DNA of 64,000 nt from Arthrobacter sp. ES3-54 (GTDB taxonomy: Bacteria > Actinomycetota > Actinomycetes > Actinomycetales > Micrococcaceae): the NCBI RefSeq assembly GCF_029504395.1, contig NZ_JAQFIF010000015.1:1-64000 (forward strand), in the 5' to 3' direction. This document shows positions 28,461 to 38,004 of the stretch, in pieces; the stretch's first letter is position 1; each line of letters opens with the position of its first letter. Made by a program: the position numbers and the translations under genes. The notes beneath the pieces were generated by a model. That model was not told where the DNA came from. It made no database searches and saw nothing but the letters and a program-made list of their open reading frames with translations.

Positions 28461-28483
28461 ATACGGGGACCTCTTCGCTGCGA

Positions 28484-30106
28484 TCATGCTCCGTTGGTTC
28501 CGCTGGCTCCCCAGGTCGAGTCCGTGGTGATGCAGCTATCAACGGTGGCCCGTCCGTCCAGCGCGTAGAACGTCAGGGAAGTCAGTGGGGAGCTGGGGAA
28601 GATGGCGTCCGTGAGGGTGATCTCACCATCATGAATGAAAAGTTCTATGGAGTTGTGGTCTAGATAAACTCTCATCTGAAGCCGACCGTCCTTGGTGGGG
28701 GCCGGTGCGCTGTCGATGGACGGAAAAGTGGAGTGGAAACTCGTGTTTCCGGCCGCACTTCTGTCCAGGAACAAGGTTCCTTCAGCAGGCCTTACACCTA
28801 TCCGAATTTCGCTATCGGGCCCTTGAATGAGGAGACCCACTTCTCCCGCGTCCTGGATGCGCATGTCTATGTCGATGATGCCGGCCCCCTGCAACCCTGC
28901 GCGGAGCTGGTATTCACTATTGTCAAGGAGAATCGGACCCTCCTTTGCAGCAGATGGCTCGGATGCTGAGATGAGGTGGCTCACCGCTGGCCTCTGGATC
29001 AGGTGAGGGCGGCCGTTTTTGGTGGCGAGTGAGAGTTCCCTCGGGAGGGACATCTGCCCCCGCCATGGAGCAGTGGGGACGGCTTCGGCGTAGTCCCAAT
29101 TGTTCATCCACGCGATCATGATTCGCCGCTTATCGGGTGCGTCATTGAACGAGACGGCGGCGTAGTAGTCCCTGCCCCAATCCAGCCAGTCGTATCGCTG
29201 CAGCTGCGGCCGCGGGTCGGTGGAGTCATCTGCCACGGTCGTTTCGGAGGTGAATGTGACTCCGTCGAAGTGACCAATAAAGTATTGCCCCGCGGAGCCG
29301 CCGTTTGGGCCTCCCGGGTTGAGGTTCACGGTGAGGACCCATTTCATATGCTGAGGATCACCGTCCACGGGGAGGGGGAAGAGGTCGGGGCATTCCCAGA
29401 CTCCGCCCGTGGCGTTGGCCGGGCCGAAATTGCTGAGGTGCTCCCAGTGTTTCAGGTCCTCGGATTTGTAGATGACGACCTCCCGCTGTTCGGCCTCGAC
29501 GGCGACCATGACCCAGTAGGTCTCATCGGTGCCCGTGTAGCGGAAGACCTTGGGGTCGCGGAAGTGCGCGGAATGCCGGGTGAGCACGGGATTGTTCCCG
29601 TACTTTTCCCAAGTCGTACCGCCGTCGAGGCTGTATGCGAGTGATTGTGCCTGGGTCCCGGATCGTTTGGACGAGAGTTTGTAGGCGCTTGTGTAGATGG
29701 CTACGAGGGGCTTGGCGTCCCTGTCCCCGAGTCCGCTGCTGTTTGTGTCGTCGAAGACGATGCTGCCTGAATAGATTTCTTCTTCGTCGTCACAGGCTAT
29801 GGCTACGGGGTGTTCAGTCCAGTTGTGAAGGTCCGGTGAGGTCGCGTGTCCCCAGGACATGTTTCCCCACGTGGTCCCTTACGGATTGGCCTGGTAAAAG
29901 AGGTGGTACTGGCCGTTGTGGTGAATGAGTCCGTTTGGGTCATTGATCCACATCTTTTCTGCGGTGAAGTGCAGGGCAGGCCGGAGGGCGGAGCGCTTAT
30001 CTGCTGTGATGGATGATCCTTTGGTTTGCACGACGATATCCGTGAGGGATTCGCCGACGACGATCACGTCGGGTTTTTCGAGGCGGAGGGGTGCGTGACG
30101 GGTCAT
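28484..30106 (-). pseudogene. GH32 fructan/sucrose hydrolase gene broken by an in-frame stop, with a fructokinase-like N-terminus
   Basis: The gene would encode a 540-residue glycoside hydrolase family 32 enzyme. The nucleophile motif WINDPNGL lies in the first part (30106-29879), and the RDP (FRDPKVF), acid/base EC (WECPDLF) and C-terminal sandwich lie in the second (29860-28484). Both parts share one frame. They are separated by TAA at 29879-29881, where the family has an aromatic residue (QANP-stop-GTTWGNM), so one base change explains the break. Residues 1-33 (DVIVVGESLTDIVV) are not GH32 but look like the N-terminus of a PfkB fructokinase, which suggests a deletion fused two neighbouring genes. 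Restart at the ATG at 29860 would lack the nucleophile. Confidence 0.85.
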
Positions 30107-30263
30107 GGGGGTCTCCTGAGTGGGCCTTACCTTGAAGGCACGGAAAGGCGGGCGGATTAGGCTCTGGTGCCGGCGTCAACGACTGACGGCACGACGAAAG
30201 ACGCCGGGTTCCGCCTCCGGCGCGGCGGGGCAGGCGGATGGGCTTTGCAGGTGCCTGGGGTGG

Positions 30264-31343
30264 CTAGGCGGGGGCCAGCGCCCGTACCGAATTTCGTTCC
30301 ACGGTGGGACAGTGGATTTTTGCGGGGCCGCTGTCCTGTGCTTCATCAAGGCCCAGCAGCATCCTCACTCCCGCTGCGCCCAGTTCGTAGTGCGGGAGAG
30401 ACACAGTGGAAAGCGGGGGCCGGAGGTGGGCGGCGATGACTTCCTGGTTGTCGAATCCCACCACTGCTATGTCGTCCGGGATGGAGAGGCCCTGCTCACG
30501 CAGCCCGTCGTAGAGTCCCATCGCCATTCGGTCGTTATAGCAATACACGGCCGTGACGTCCCGTTTGAGGAGTTCCTCGGTAGCCCCGTAACCGCCTTCC
30601 TGGTCTGGATAGGCTTCAAGGACCAGACCGGCGTCGAATGGGATGCCTTCCGCTTCCAGCGCTTCCTTGTAGCCCTGGAGCCGCCCGTCCTTCGCCGGGG
30701 CAGGGATGGTGGCGTTGATGAAGGCGATCCGGCGGTGGCCGTGCTTCAGCAGAACCTCCGTGGCTGAACGGCCGCCTTGTATTTCATCCGGGACGACAGC
30801 CCGGGTGCCGGGTTCCGCAGAAAAGCAGTTGACGAGGACAAAGTCAGACTCCCGGAGGGAGGCCGGTATGTCCGTGGCTCGGTGGAACCACGTCGAGTAA
30901 AGGATTCCGCGGACTTTGTATTCGAGCATCATGGCAATCGCGTCGGTCTCAAGCTCGCGGTTGCCTTCGGTATTGGCGATGAGAAGCGCGTAGCCGTGCT
31001 TCCAGGCCTCATCCTGTGCGCCGTGGATGATCTGGCCGGCGAACGGGGTCGTGGCGATGGCGTCGGCGACAAGGCCGATGAATCGGGAACTGCCGCTGAC
31101 CAGAGTTTGCGCCATTGCATTTGGCCGGTAGCCCAGGTCCTGGATGGCGTCCCGTACCCGCTTGCGGGTCTCGTCGGAAATTCGAGCGGCCTTTTTCTTG
31201 TTCACGACCAGAGAGACGGTGGCTGTGGAAACGCCAGCTGCTTCCGCTACTTGCCGGAGCGTGACAGGTTGGTGGCGCTGGGTCTGTTTTACGGCGGCAG
31301 GCGCATCCGATGGCGTGCCCGAACTATTCTCCTGCGAAATCAT
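30264..31343 (-). CDS. LacI-family transcriptional regulator
   Basis: A 359-aa repressor. The helix-turn-helix and hinge are at about 27-80 (VTLRQVAEAAGVSTATVSLV), followed by a periplasmic-binding-protein-like sugar-sensing domain (RFIGLVADAIATTPFAGQII, AFINATIPAPAKDGRLQGY, IAVVGFDNQEVIAAHLRPPL). ATG 31343 has GAAGGAGGGCAC before it, so the longer frame is not used. It is encoded next to a sugar ABC importer and three GH32 genes and is the natural candidate for the paired AAACGCTT/AAGCGTTT operators at 36059-36118 and 37875-37934. A fructose-containing effector is inferred. Confidence 0.88.
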   Translation of the reverse strand: MISQENSSGTPSDAPAAVKQTQRHQPVTLRQVAEAAGVSTATVSLVVNKKKAARISDETRKRVRDAIQDLGYRPNAMAQTLVSGSSRFIGLVADAIATTPFAGQIIHGAQDEAWKHGYALLIANTEGNRELETDAIAMMLEYKVRGILYSTWFHRATDIPASLRESDFVLVNCFSAEPGTRAVVPDEIQGGRSATEVLLKHGHRRIAFINATIPAPAKDGRLQGYKEALEAEGIPFDAGLVLEAYPDQEGGYGATEELLKRDVTAVYCYNDRMAMGLYDGLREQGLSIPDDIAVVGFDNQEVIAAHLRPPLSTVSLPHYELGAAGVRMLLGLDEAQDSGPAKIHCPTVERNSVRALAPA

Positions 31344-31381
31344 GTGCCCTCCTTCAGGAGTATATCCGCCTGTTGTTGCTG

Positions 31382-32293
31382 TCATCCCTTGGTCGCCCCG
31401 CTTTCCAAGCCCTGGATCATCGCCTTGTTGAGCACGAGGAAGACCAGCAGCAGCGGGGTGATGGTGACGCAGACGGCGGCGAACGTGGCCGTCCAGTCGG
31501 TCTTCCCCATGGCCCCGATATAGTTCTGCAGCCCCAGCGGGATCGTCTTGAGCCCCTCAGAGAGGACGAAGGTGTTGGCGAAGATGAAATCGTTCCAGAT
31601 GAAGATGCTGTTTACGAGGATGACGGTCACGACGGTGTTAACCGACAGGGGCAGGGTGATGAGCCCGAAGATTCGGTACGGGCCTGCACCGTCCAGCGAG
31701 GCCGCCTCGTAGGTCTCGCGTGGGATGTATTCGAAGAATGAGGAGAAAAGGTAGATCGACATTGGAAGAGCAAAGCCCGCCAGGGGAATGATCATTGATG
31801 GGTAGGTGTCGAGCAGGTTCACTGTCGAGTAGTCGATGAAAAGCGGGACAAGCGCGATCTGCACGGGCACGATGATGCCGATCAAAAACAGGCCGCGGAC
31901 GAACTTGCTGAGACGGAAGCCGAGGACCTGGATTGCATATGCGGCCATCATTCCCAGGAGCACGATCAGCACGTTGGCACCCATCGTGACAATGAAACTG
32001 TTGACGATGTTCATCCCAAGATTGCCGGTCTCGAACGCGCGGGCGTAGTTATCGAAGGTGATCTCTTTGGGCAGTGCAAACGGGTCGCCCGTCGCGAAGT
32101 CCTGTTCGGTGCGCAGGCTGGTGATGAAAAGCCATGCGAGCGGGTAGACCTGCACGATGACGATGAGCGCGATCAGCACCTTTGACAGGGCGCCGTGCAG
32201 GCTGGGTTTGCGCTTGCGCCGGCTAAGTAGCGGCGGCCTGCTCTCTGATGGTGCAGGGGTGGGCCTTGTGATCGGAGCTGCTTGCGCGGTCAT
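31382..32293 (-). CDS. Sugar ABC transporter permease (second, MalG-type)
   Basis: A 303-aa inner-membrane permease of the carbohydrate-uptake (CUT1) type. It has six helices, with the EAA loop at about 190-210 (ETYEAASLDGAGPYRIFGLI) contacting the ATPase. The N-terminal 35 residues are basic and cytoplasmic. Its ATG overlaps the preceding permease gene by 4 bp. No ATPase is encoded in this cluster; actinobacterial CUT1 systems often share a general MsiK-type ATPase encoded elsewhere. Confidence 0.9.
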   Translation of the reverse strand: MTAQAAPITRPTPAPSESRPPLLSRRKRKPSLHGALSKVLIALIVIVQVYPLAWLFITSLRTEQDFATGDPFALPKEITFDNYARAFETGNLGMNIVNSFIVTMGANVLIVLLGMMAAYAIQVLGFRLSKFVRGLFLIGIIVPVQIALVPLFIDYSTVNLLDTYPSMIIPLAGFALPMSIYLFSSFFEYIPRETYEAASLDGAGPYRIFGLITLPLSVNTVVTVILVNSIFIWNDFIFANTFVLSEGLKTIPLGLQNYIGAMGKTDWTATFAAVCVTITPLLLVFLVLNKAMIQGLESGATKG

Positions 32294-33171
32294 GCGTCCG
32301 CCTTTCGTTTGAGCATGAGGAGGATGAGTCCGACGGCGATCAGACACTCGACGACGATGAACACCGAGATGGTGCTGGCGTAGCCGAAGTCGGTGCTCGT
32401 GAAAGCTGTCTTGTACATATACGTGGTCAGGAGCTCCGACGACTGTCCCGGGCCGCCGTTCGTCATCAGATACGGGATGTCGAATCCGCGCAGGCCGTAG
32501 GTTGTCGCCATGATCGTGGTGGTGATCCAGACGGGCCGGATGTGGGGGAAGCGGATCTTGGTGAACAGTTGCCACCGCGACGCGCCGTCGAGGCGGGCGG
32601 CTTCCTCAAGTTCCTGTGGAACAGACAGCAGCGCAGCGTAGAGGATGAGCATGTAGAGGCCGGTGAAGCGCCAGCCTTCCGGTACCGACACCGCGACAAG
32701 GACGGTGTTCACGTCGGAGAGCCATGCGTGTTCAAGGGCGCCGAGGCCGATCCAGTGCAGAACCTGGTTGAGGAGACCCACCGGGTCGATCGAGTAGATC
32801 CGTACGAAGAGGAATGCGATGGCCACGGTGGAAATCACGGCCGGCAGCAGGTAGAGAGTCTTAATGAGTTCGCGGCCGCGGCGCAGCGAGGTGAGGAGGC
32901 TGGCGACGAGCAGCGCACCGCCGAGCTGCAGGACCAGGCAGATGACCAGGTAGCCAAGTGCATTGAAGAAGGAGCGCCAGAAGACGTCGTCGCCGGTGAA
33001 CATCCGTATGTAGTTGGCGAGGCCCACGAACTCCATGTCGCTGATGCCGTTCCAGGAGAAGAAGCTGAGGAACAGGGACTGGAGGATGGGGAACAGTACG
33101 GCGGCGCCGTAGAGCAGCAGAGGTGGGAGCAGGAATACCAGGACTGAGAGTCGCGACCTGTTGGGGAGCAT
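32290..33171 (-). CDS. Sugar ABC transporter permease (first, MalF-type)
   Basis: A 293-aa CUT1 permease partner with six helices and the EAA motif (LEEAARLDGASRWQLFTKIRF). ATG 33171 is chosen because the upstream codons lie in the intergenic hairpin and are Pro/Gly-rich. It is separated from the binding-protein gene by a 10-bp-stem hairpin, which may make the binding protein the most expressed component. Confidence 0.9.
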   Translation of the reverse strand: MLPNRSRLSVLVFLLPPLLLYGAAVLFPILQSLFLSFFSWNGISDMEFVGLANYIRMFTGDDVFWRSFFNALGYLVICLVLQLGGALLVASLLTSLRRGRELIKTLYLLPAVISTVAIAFLFVRIYSIDPVGLLNQVLHWIGLGALEHAWLSDVNTVLVAVSVPEGWRFTGLYMLILYAALLSVPQELEEAARLDGASRWQLFTKIRFPHIRPVWITTTIMATTYGLRGFDIPYLMTNGGPGQSSELLTTYMYKTAFTSTDFGYASTISVFIVVECLIAVGLILLMLKRKADA

Positions 33172-33188
33172 GGCGGGGGGCCTTTCGG

Positions 33189-33210
33189 GTGGGGGGCCGA
33201 GGCCCCCCAC
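33189..33210 (-). terminator. Intercistronic hairpin (partial terminator or mRNA stabiliser)
   Basis: A perfect inverted repeat GTGGGGGGCC (33189-33198) and GGCCCCCCAC (33201-33210) lies 9 bp after the binding-protein stop and before the first permease. No U-tract follows, so it more likely tunes the ratio of binding protein to permeases than fully terminates. Confidence 0.6.
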
Positions 33211-33219
33211 CGCTACGTG

Positions 33220-34554
33220 TTATTTGAAGAACTTCGGTGCGTTCTGCGCGATCGCGCTGTCCATCGTGCTGGTGAACTGTTCGGGCGTGATGTCGCCCTG
33301 GACGAGGAGCACGAGCTCCTGCTTGAGACGGGCGTCAGTCGTCGGGTCAAGTTGGGTATCCCACGGCATGGCCTGCTGATCCCCGAGGTCGTTGGCCGTC
33401 CCGAGGGCTTTCTTGTACAGCGGAGTCGCATTCGCCGGGGTGGCAGTCTGCACGTCGGTCGTCGGTGACAGCGCGCCGGTGGCTGCATACTCCGAGGGGT
33501 ACTTCGTCAGTGCGAACTTGAGGAAGTCGCTAACGAGCGGGTCGTAGTTCTTGGCGTTCACGGCCATGCCGATTCCGGACGGCGAGACGTATTCGTTGGC
33601 AGCGGTGACGGATCCCGCAGTTGTCGGCAGGGTCATGAAATCGATGTTGGCCCGAACATCCGGGTTCAGCTTGTCTGTCGCCAGGCTTGGCAGTTCCCAC
33701 GTGCCGATGTTGTACATGGCCGCCTTGCCGGAGGTGAACTGGTTTTGGGCGTCGGAGTAGCCCTGCGAGGAGAAGCCGTCCTGGAAGCACTTGGCCTTGC
33801 CGAGGGCGGCCATCCAGTCAACGGCCTTCTTTCCGGCAGGATCGGAGAACTTCGCCTCGCCCTTCTTCAGCTTCTGGAGGAAGTCGGGGCCCGCCTCCCT
33901 GAACGCCTGGTAGGCCACGTACCGTTCCAGCGGCCACTGGTCCTGCCCGTCGATGGCGATCGGTGTGATGCCGGAGCTGCGCAGGGCGGTGCACATCGCG
34001 GGGATGTCATCCAGCGATTTCGGCACCGAGACGCCGGCCTGCTGCAGGAGGGCCTTGTTGTACCAGATGAACTCCAGTTCGAACTGGAACGGAACCATGT
34101 ACAGCGACCCGTCGTCGAAGCGCTGGTAGTTCAGCGCGTTGGGGCGATAGTTGTCGTAGACGCCTAAGTCTTTGAGCAACTTCTCCGCATCTATCATCTT
34201 GCCCTGCTTGGCCAGCTGCTGGGCGAACGGTGTCGCATCCGTGTCGAACAGCTCGGGAAGCTTGTTCGCAGCGGCAAGGGTCTCAAGCTTCTGAATGTAG
34301 GAGGGCCGGTCTGGGGTGGTGATCAGGTTCAGCGAGAAGCCCGGGTGGTCCTTGGCGTAGTCGTCCGCGATCTTCTTCATGATATTGATTACCGCCCCGT
34401 CGGCGGGGCGGGAGAGCAGCCACGAGATTTCCCGCGGTTTGATCTCGCCGGTAGGGCTCACATTGGAGGGGTCGGTGGCCCCTCCGCCGCCGCAGGCGGC
34501 CAGGGACAGGGCAGCTATGGCCGCTACGGCAGCCGTGCGAAATAGTTTCTTCAA
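33220..34554 (-). CDS. Sugar ABC transporter substrate-binding lipoprotein
   Basis: A 444-aa family-1 extracellular solute-binding protein. The signal peptide MKKLFRTAAVAAIAALSLAAC ends in a lipobox (LAAC), so the mature protein is lipid-anchored. The mature part shows the usual two-lobed binding-protein pattern (GEIKPREISWLLSRPADGAV, TLAAANKLPELFDTDATPF, GKAAMYNIGTWELP). TTG 34554 is preferred to TTG 34563, because AAGGAG then sits at normal spacing and the signal peptide becomes canonical. The context suggests a sucrose or fructo-oligosaccharide ligand. Confidence 0.9.
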   Translation of the reverse strand: MKKLFRTAAVAAIAALSLAACGGGGATDPSNVSPTGEIKPREISWLLSRPADGAVINIMKKIADDYAKDHPGFSLNLITTPDRPSYIQKLETLAAANKLPELFDTDATPFAQQLAKQGKMIDAEKLLKDLGVYDNYRPNALNYQRFDDGSLYMVPFQFELEFIWYNKALLQQAGVSVPKSLDDIPAMCTALRSSGITPIAIDGQDQWPLERYVAYQAFREAGPDFLQKLKKGEAKFSDPAGKKAVDWMAALGKAKCFQDGFSSQGYSDAQNQFTSGKAAMYNIGTWELPSLATDKLNPDVRANIDFMTLPTTAGSVTAANEYVSPSGIGMAVNAKNYDPLVSDFLKFALTKYPSEYAATGALSPTTDVQTATPANATPLYKKALGTANDLGDQQAMPWDTQLDPTTDARLKQELVLLVQGDITPEQFTSTMDSAIAQNAPKFFK

Positions 34555-34602
34555 TGCGAACAATCTCCTTTGATGAGGGCGGAAGATGCGGTGCTTGGAT
34601 AT

Positions 34603-36039
34603 TTAGTTGTCCGTGCGCTGACGTATCTCAAGTTCGGTGACGGTGACGGATCCTTCGCCGGCGAAAACGCCCAGCCGCCCGGCGGCCAAGTCGTAGATCC
34701 TGGCGCTGAGGGCCACTTGCCGGTCCAGAACGGCGACACAGATATCTCCGTCCACGGTGACTTCGAGCGTGTGTTCGCCGGGGCTGAGGTCACAGGGGCG
34801 TTCCAGTTCGATTTCGAATGGAACGTCGCCTGAGACATGCCATTGAGCGTCGCCGCTGATTTCCCGGGGCCAGCGGTCGAACACCATACGCCCGCGCTTT
34901 GGTTCCAGGCGGAGAACGTACGACCGGTCTCCGTCGGCGCTGGAGCGGAGCAGCAGACCGCACTCCGTGGTGCCGGGTGCGATCTGCAGAACGGTCTTGG
35001 CGTAGAACTGCGGGGGCAGGTCCTCCTCGGACACCACGGCGGCGTAGCCGTCCGGGACAGTCAGTGTGGCGGGCAGTTCCCGGTCGAAGGTTGCCGGGAT
35101 CTCGTCCCAAAAGCTCTCCACTAGTTCGTCGGCGAAGGAGAACGCCAGGGTACCGTCCGGGTTCTGGCGTGCTTCCAGGACTGACATGGTGCCGGCCCAC
35201 TGCCAGGCGCCGCCGTCGCAGTTGTCTTCCTTGCTGGCGATCCAGCCGAAGAAGAACCGGCGCCCGTCCCGTTCAGCCGTCTTGGAAGCGTAGAAGGCGC
35301 GCCCGTCGATGCTGTCCAGGTCCGGCACGATCCAGGGGCCGTCGGGGCTCTTGGCCATCCGGTATCGGGTCGTGAACGACTCGGAGAACTCCGAGTAGAC
35401 CAAGTACCACCAGTCACCCCAGGCAAAGACGTCCGGGCATTCATGCGTGATGTACCGGCGCGGATCCCAGAACGGTTCGGTGTGCTGCCACGTCATCAAG
35501 TCAGTGGACACGCACTGGGCTATGACGCCGCGACGGCGTTCCGGTCCGTCGGAGTGCCGTGCCGCCAGCAGCATCCGCCACTGGCCTGCGGCCTCGTCCC
35601 GGAAGACGAAAGGATCCCGCCAGTCCCCGGGCTCGTAGCCGGCCGGGGCGCCGAAGGTGAGTTCCGGGTGCTTCACCCAGGTCTGCATGCCATCGGTGCT
35701 CGTGGCCTGCATCACGAGCTGCAGGGGCGCACCGTCCGGCCCGAGGTTGCGCGGGTTTTGGCCCGTGTAGAACAGGTGATGGATGCCGGTTTCATCGACG
35801 ACGACGCTACCCGTGTAGGCGTTGAAGTCCAGGTCGGTTTCACTTCCGTGCTGGAGGGAAACGCCCTGGTCCTCAAACTGCGTGAGGTCTTTGGTGGTGA
35901 CCAGGTTCCACGAGGTTCCCGGCTTCGGGTCGGTGCGGACCTCGTGAAGGTAGAAGAGCCAGAACTCCCCGTCCTTCTCGAAGGGGATGAGATCTCCGAC
36001 CCATCCATCGGTGGGCTGGAAGAATACTGGGCGAGTCAT
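34603..36039 (-). CDS. GH32-family beta-fructosidase, intracellular
   Basis: A 478-aa glycoside hydrolase of the GH32/GH-J group. The five-bladed propeller has candidate nucleophile D16 in GWVGDLIPF (a variant of WMNDPNG), transition-state Asp in GDWRDPFVF and acid/base Glu in THECPDVF. A C-terminal beta-sandwich (about 330-478, CGLLLRSSADGDRSYVLRL) follows. There is no signal peptide, so it should cleave imported oligosaccharides. It lies just upstream of the importer genes, and its promoter region holds a pair of LacI-type operators. Substrate preference (sucrose, inulin-type or levan-type oligomers) is not decidable. Confidence 0.88.
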   Translation of the reverse strand: MTRPVFFQPTDGWVGDLIPFEKDGEFWLFYLHEVRTDPKPGTSWNLVTTKDLTQFEDQGVSLQHGSETDLDFNAYTGSVVVDETGIHHLFYTGQNPRNLGPDGAPLQLVMQATSTDGMQTWVKHPELTFGAPAGYEPGDWRDPFVFRDEAAGQWRMLLAARHSDGPERRRGVIAQCVSTDLMTWQHTEPFWDPRRYITHECPDVFAWGDWWYLVYSEFSESFTTRYRMAKSPDGPWIVPDLDSIDGRAFYASKTAERDGRRFFFGWIASKEDNCDGGAWQWAGTMSVLEARQNPDGTLAFSFADELVESFWDEIPATFDRELPATLTVPDGYAAVVSEEDLPPQFYAKTVLQIAPGTTECGLLLRSSADGDRSYVLRLEPKRGRMVFDRWPREISGDAQWHVSGDVPFEIELERPCDLSPGEHTLEVTVDGDICVAVLDRQVALSARIYDLAAGRLGVFAGEGSVTVTELEIRQRTDN

Positions 36040-36058
36040 CGGCGGTGATGTCCTGTCT

Positions 36059-36118
36059 GCTAAAACGCTTGATCACCCAAAGGTACCCATGCTTCAGGGA
36101 TTGATCAAGCGTTTTAGC
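36059..36118. promoter_or_regulatory. Paired LacI-type operators upstream of the intracellular GH32 gene
   Basis: A 16-bp inverted repeat GCTAAAACGCTTGATC (36059-36074) and GATCAAGCGTTTTAGC (36103-36118). Each arm contains the LacI-family core AA-N-CG-N-TT, with CG centres 44 bp apart. The same pair with 45-bp spacing occurs before the secreted GH32 gene. The likely binder is the LacI protein encoded at 30264-31343. Confidence 0.75.
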
Positions 36119-36187
36119 AAAATAGTTGCGCCGTCGTTGACTGAGCTCTCGCAGATAGGGCACTGGCCGTGAGGAGGACCAGCGCAC

Positions 36188-37753
36188 CTAGCTAGCTGGT
36201 GCTGCGAATTCGCGGATGGTGATTCCGGAGAAGTTCGCAGCGCCGCCGTCGGCGTACAACGAGATCCCAGTGTCGCCGTCTGCGAAGGGCACTTGCTGCG
36301 AGAGCACCGTGTGCCCGGCATTCACGAACACTTCGACGCTCTGCGTGTCGACGAAAATACGCAGGTGCACTGAGCGTGCGGCGGCGTCGATTGGCCCGGC
36401 AGCACGGGTGAACGGCACGAGCGAGAAGCCGCTCTGGTCCGAAGCTGCGCGGTCGACGTACAGCTCGTCACCGTACTTGCCGATGTTCGTGTGGCGCGTG
36501 CCGTCGGCGGAGCAGCCGACCGATACGCCGACGTTCGTGGCAGCATCCCACGAGATGTCGAGCTCGAGCTCGTAGGCGCGGCCGCTCCACGGCAGTACGG
36601 CGCTGCCGTTCACGCTGCGATCGGGGAGCAAGGTTGTCGAGCTGACGTAATTTGATAGCGCTCCAATAGGGCTGCTGAGTAAGCTGTACCAGCCTCCCGG
36701 CTGACGATCGAGGCGCAGCTCCCGCACGATCGAGTTCTGACCGTTGTACCCATCGGATGCATCGGTGGGAACATCCCGCCCGGCGTATTTCCAGTTGTTC
36801 ATCCAGGCGACCGCGTACCGTCGCTCGTCTGGTGCGTCGACCGCCGGCCAGGTCACGGCGGCGTACCAGTCCCAGCCCGAATCGAGCCACTGCGGGTTGA
36901 GGTCGTCAGCGACAAATTGATCGCCGTCCCAAGTACCTGTCCAGTATGCGAATGTCATCGGCAGGCCGACGGTGTAGGCGTCCATGCTTGCGCCAAGCAA
37001 CCAGTGCCGTGTGCCGTCATTGGCGGTCATTTCGAATAGGTCGGGGCACTCGATCCCGCCAAGCGCGTGGTTCGGGTAGTCGAAGTTGCGTTTCAACTGC
37101 CAGTCGCGCAAATTCGGCGAGGTGTAGAAGGCTGCGTATCGGGCTCGGCCGATCACGCACACCCACTCGCTGCGCACCGCATCCCAGTGGATCTTCGGGT
37201 CGCGAAACCATTCCGCGTTCTCGATCTCTGCCGGTGTCGTCGCGGCGCGGCCGTCGGAATTGACGATCACTGGATCGGGGAGGGCGGTAAAGGTGTAACC
37301 GCCGTCGGTCGACCAGTATAGGTATTGCTCCTGGTACTTGCGGACGTTGTCGGTGGGCTGCGTAGCGAGTGTGACGATCGCACCTGCGCCGAAGCCCGCG
37401 GTGTTTGCAGTGTCGACGACTGCCGATCCCGACCACACGGGAAAATTCGTCTGCAGCGGCAGTGCGACTCCGCGATGAGTGAAGTTCACACCATCGGTGG
37501 TTGTCGCGTGGTCCCATCCTCCCGGGGCGTTGTTCTGCCCGGAGTGCAGGTAGTACAGGTGGTAGGCGCCGTGGGCATACACCGGGCGCTGTGGGTCGCA
37601 CAGCCATCCGGACGGCGGCGTCATATGGTAAACGGCGCGCAGTGATCCCTGGGCGTGGGCGGCCGTGACAGGTATGGCGCTACTCATGAACAGGGTGAGT
37701 GCGCCAACTCCTGTGCCTTGCAGGACGTGACGCCGAGAAATTTCATGTGTCAT
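36188..37753 (-). CDS. Secreted GH32 enzyme (levanase/fructanase type) with a Tat-like signal
   Basis: A 521-aa GH32 hydrolase with an N-terminal twin-arginine signal (SRRHVLQGTGVGALTLF, cleavage near AAHA). Catalytic positions are nucleophile Asp in SGWLCDPQRPVY, RDP in WFRDPKIHW and acid/base Glu in GGIECPDLFEM. A C-terminal beta-sandwich follows. It should cut sucrose or fructans outside the cell and feed the ABC importer downstream. GAGGAACC precedes the ATG. Two LacI-type operators lie about 120-180 bp upstream. Confidence 0.9.
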   Translation of the reverse strand: MTHEISRRHVLQGTGVGALTLFMSSAIPVTAAHAQGSLRAVYHMTPPSGWLCDPQRPVYAHGAYHLYYLHSGQNNAPGGWDHATTTDGVNFTHRGVALPLQTNFPVWSGSAVVDTANTAGFGAGAIVTLATQPTDNVRKYQEQYLYWSTDGGYTFTALPDPVIVNSDGRAATTPAEIENAEWFRDPKIHWDAVRSEWVCVIGRARYAAFYTSPNLRDWQLKRNFDYPNHALGGIECPDLFEMTANDGTRHWLLGASMDAYTVGLPMTFAYWTGTWDGDQFVADDLNPQWLDSGWDWYAAVTWPAVDAPDERRYAVAWMNNWKYAGRDVPTDASDGYNGQNSIVRELRLDRQPGGWYSLLSSPIGALSNYVSSTTLLPDRSVNGSAVLPWSGRAYELELDISWDAATNVGVSVGCSADGTRHTNIGKYGDELYVDRAASDQSGFSLVPFTRAAGPIDAAARSVHLRIFVDTQSVEVFVNAGHTVLSQQVPFADGDTGISLYADGGAANFSGITIREFAAPAS

Positions 37754-37874
37754 TGATGGTTCCTCTTCATTGAAAAACAGACATTAGGTTTCCGGCGGCG
37801 CATCAGGGCGGCGGTACTTTGCCGGGCCAAAGAGCACCACAGACGTCGATGTAAATAGGCGTCAGGCGACCGAG

Positions 37875-37934
37875 CTCAAACGCTTTAGCACCTGAACTCT
37901 AAATTCGTTCTTCAATTCGGTCAAGCGTTTAATC
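37875..37934. promoter_or_regulatory. Second pair of LacI-type operators, upstream of the secreted GH32 gene
   Basis: CTCAAACGCTTTAGC (37875-37889) and GTCAAGCGTTTAATC (37920-37934), both with an AA-N-CG-N-TT core and CG centres 45 bp apart. This matches the layout at 36059-36118 and suggests co-regulation with DNA looping or cooperative binding. Confidence 0.7.
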
Positions 37935-38004
37935 AGACTGGGATTTTCATAGTTTTTTGTTTGAGCCTGCCGCTATCGAGCTTCAAGCGTCGGAGCCGGG
38001 CTCA

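Noticed and set aside
28484..29860. Treating the GH32 gene as a frameshift between two genes
   Set aside because: The two halves are in the same frame, separated by one in-frame TAA at 29879-29881, so a nonsense change is the simpler reading.
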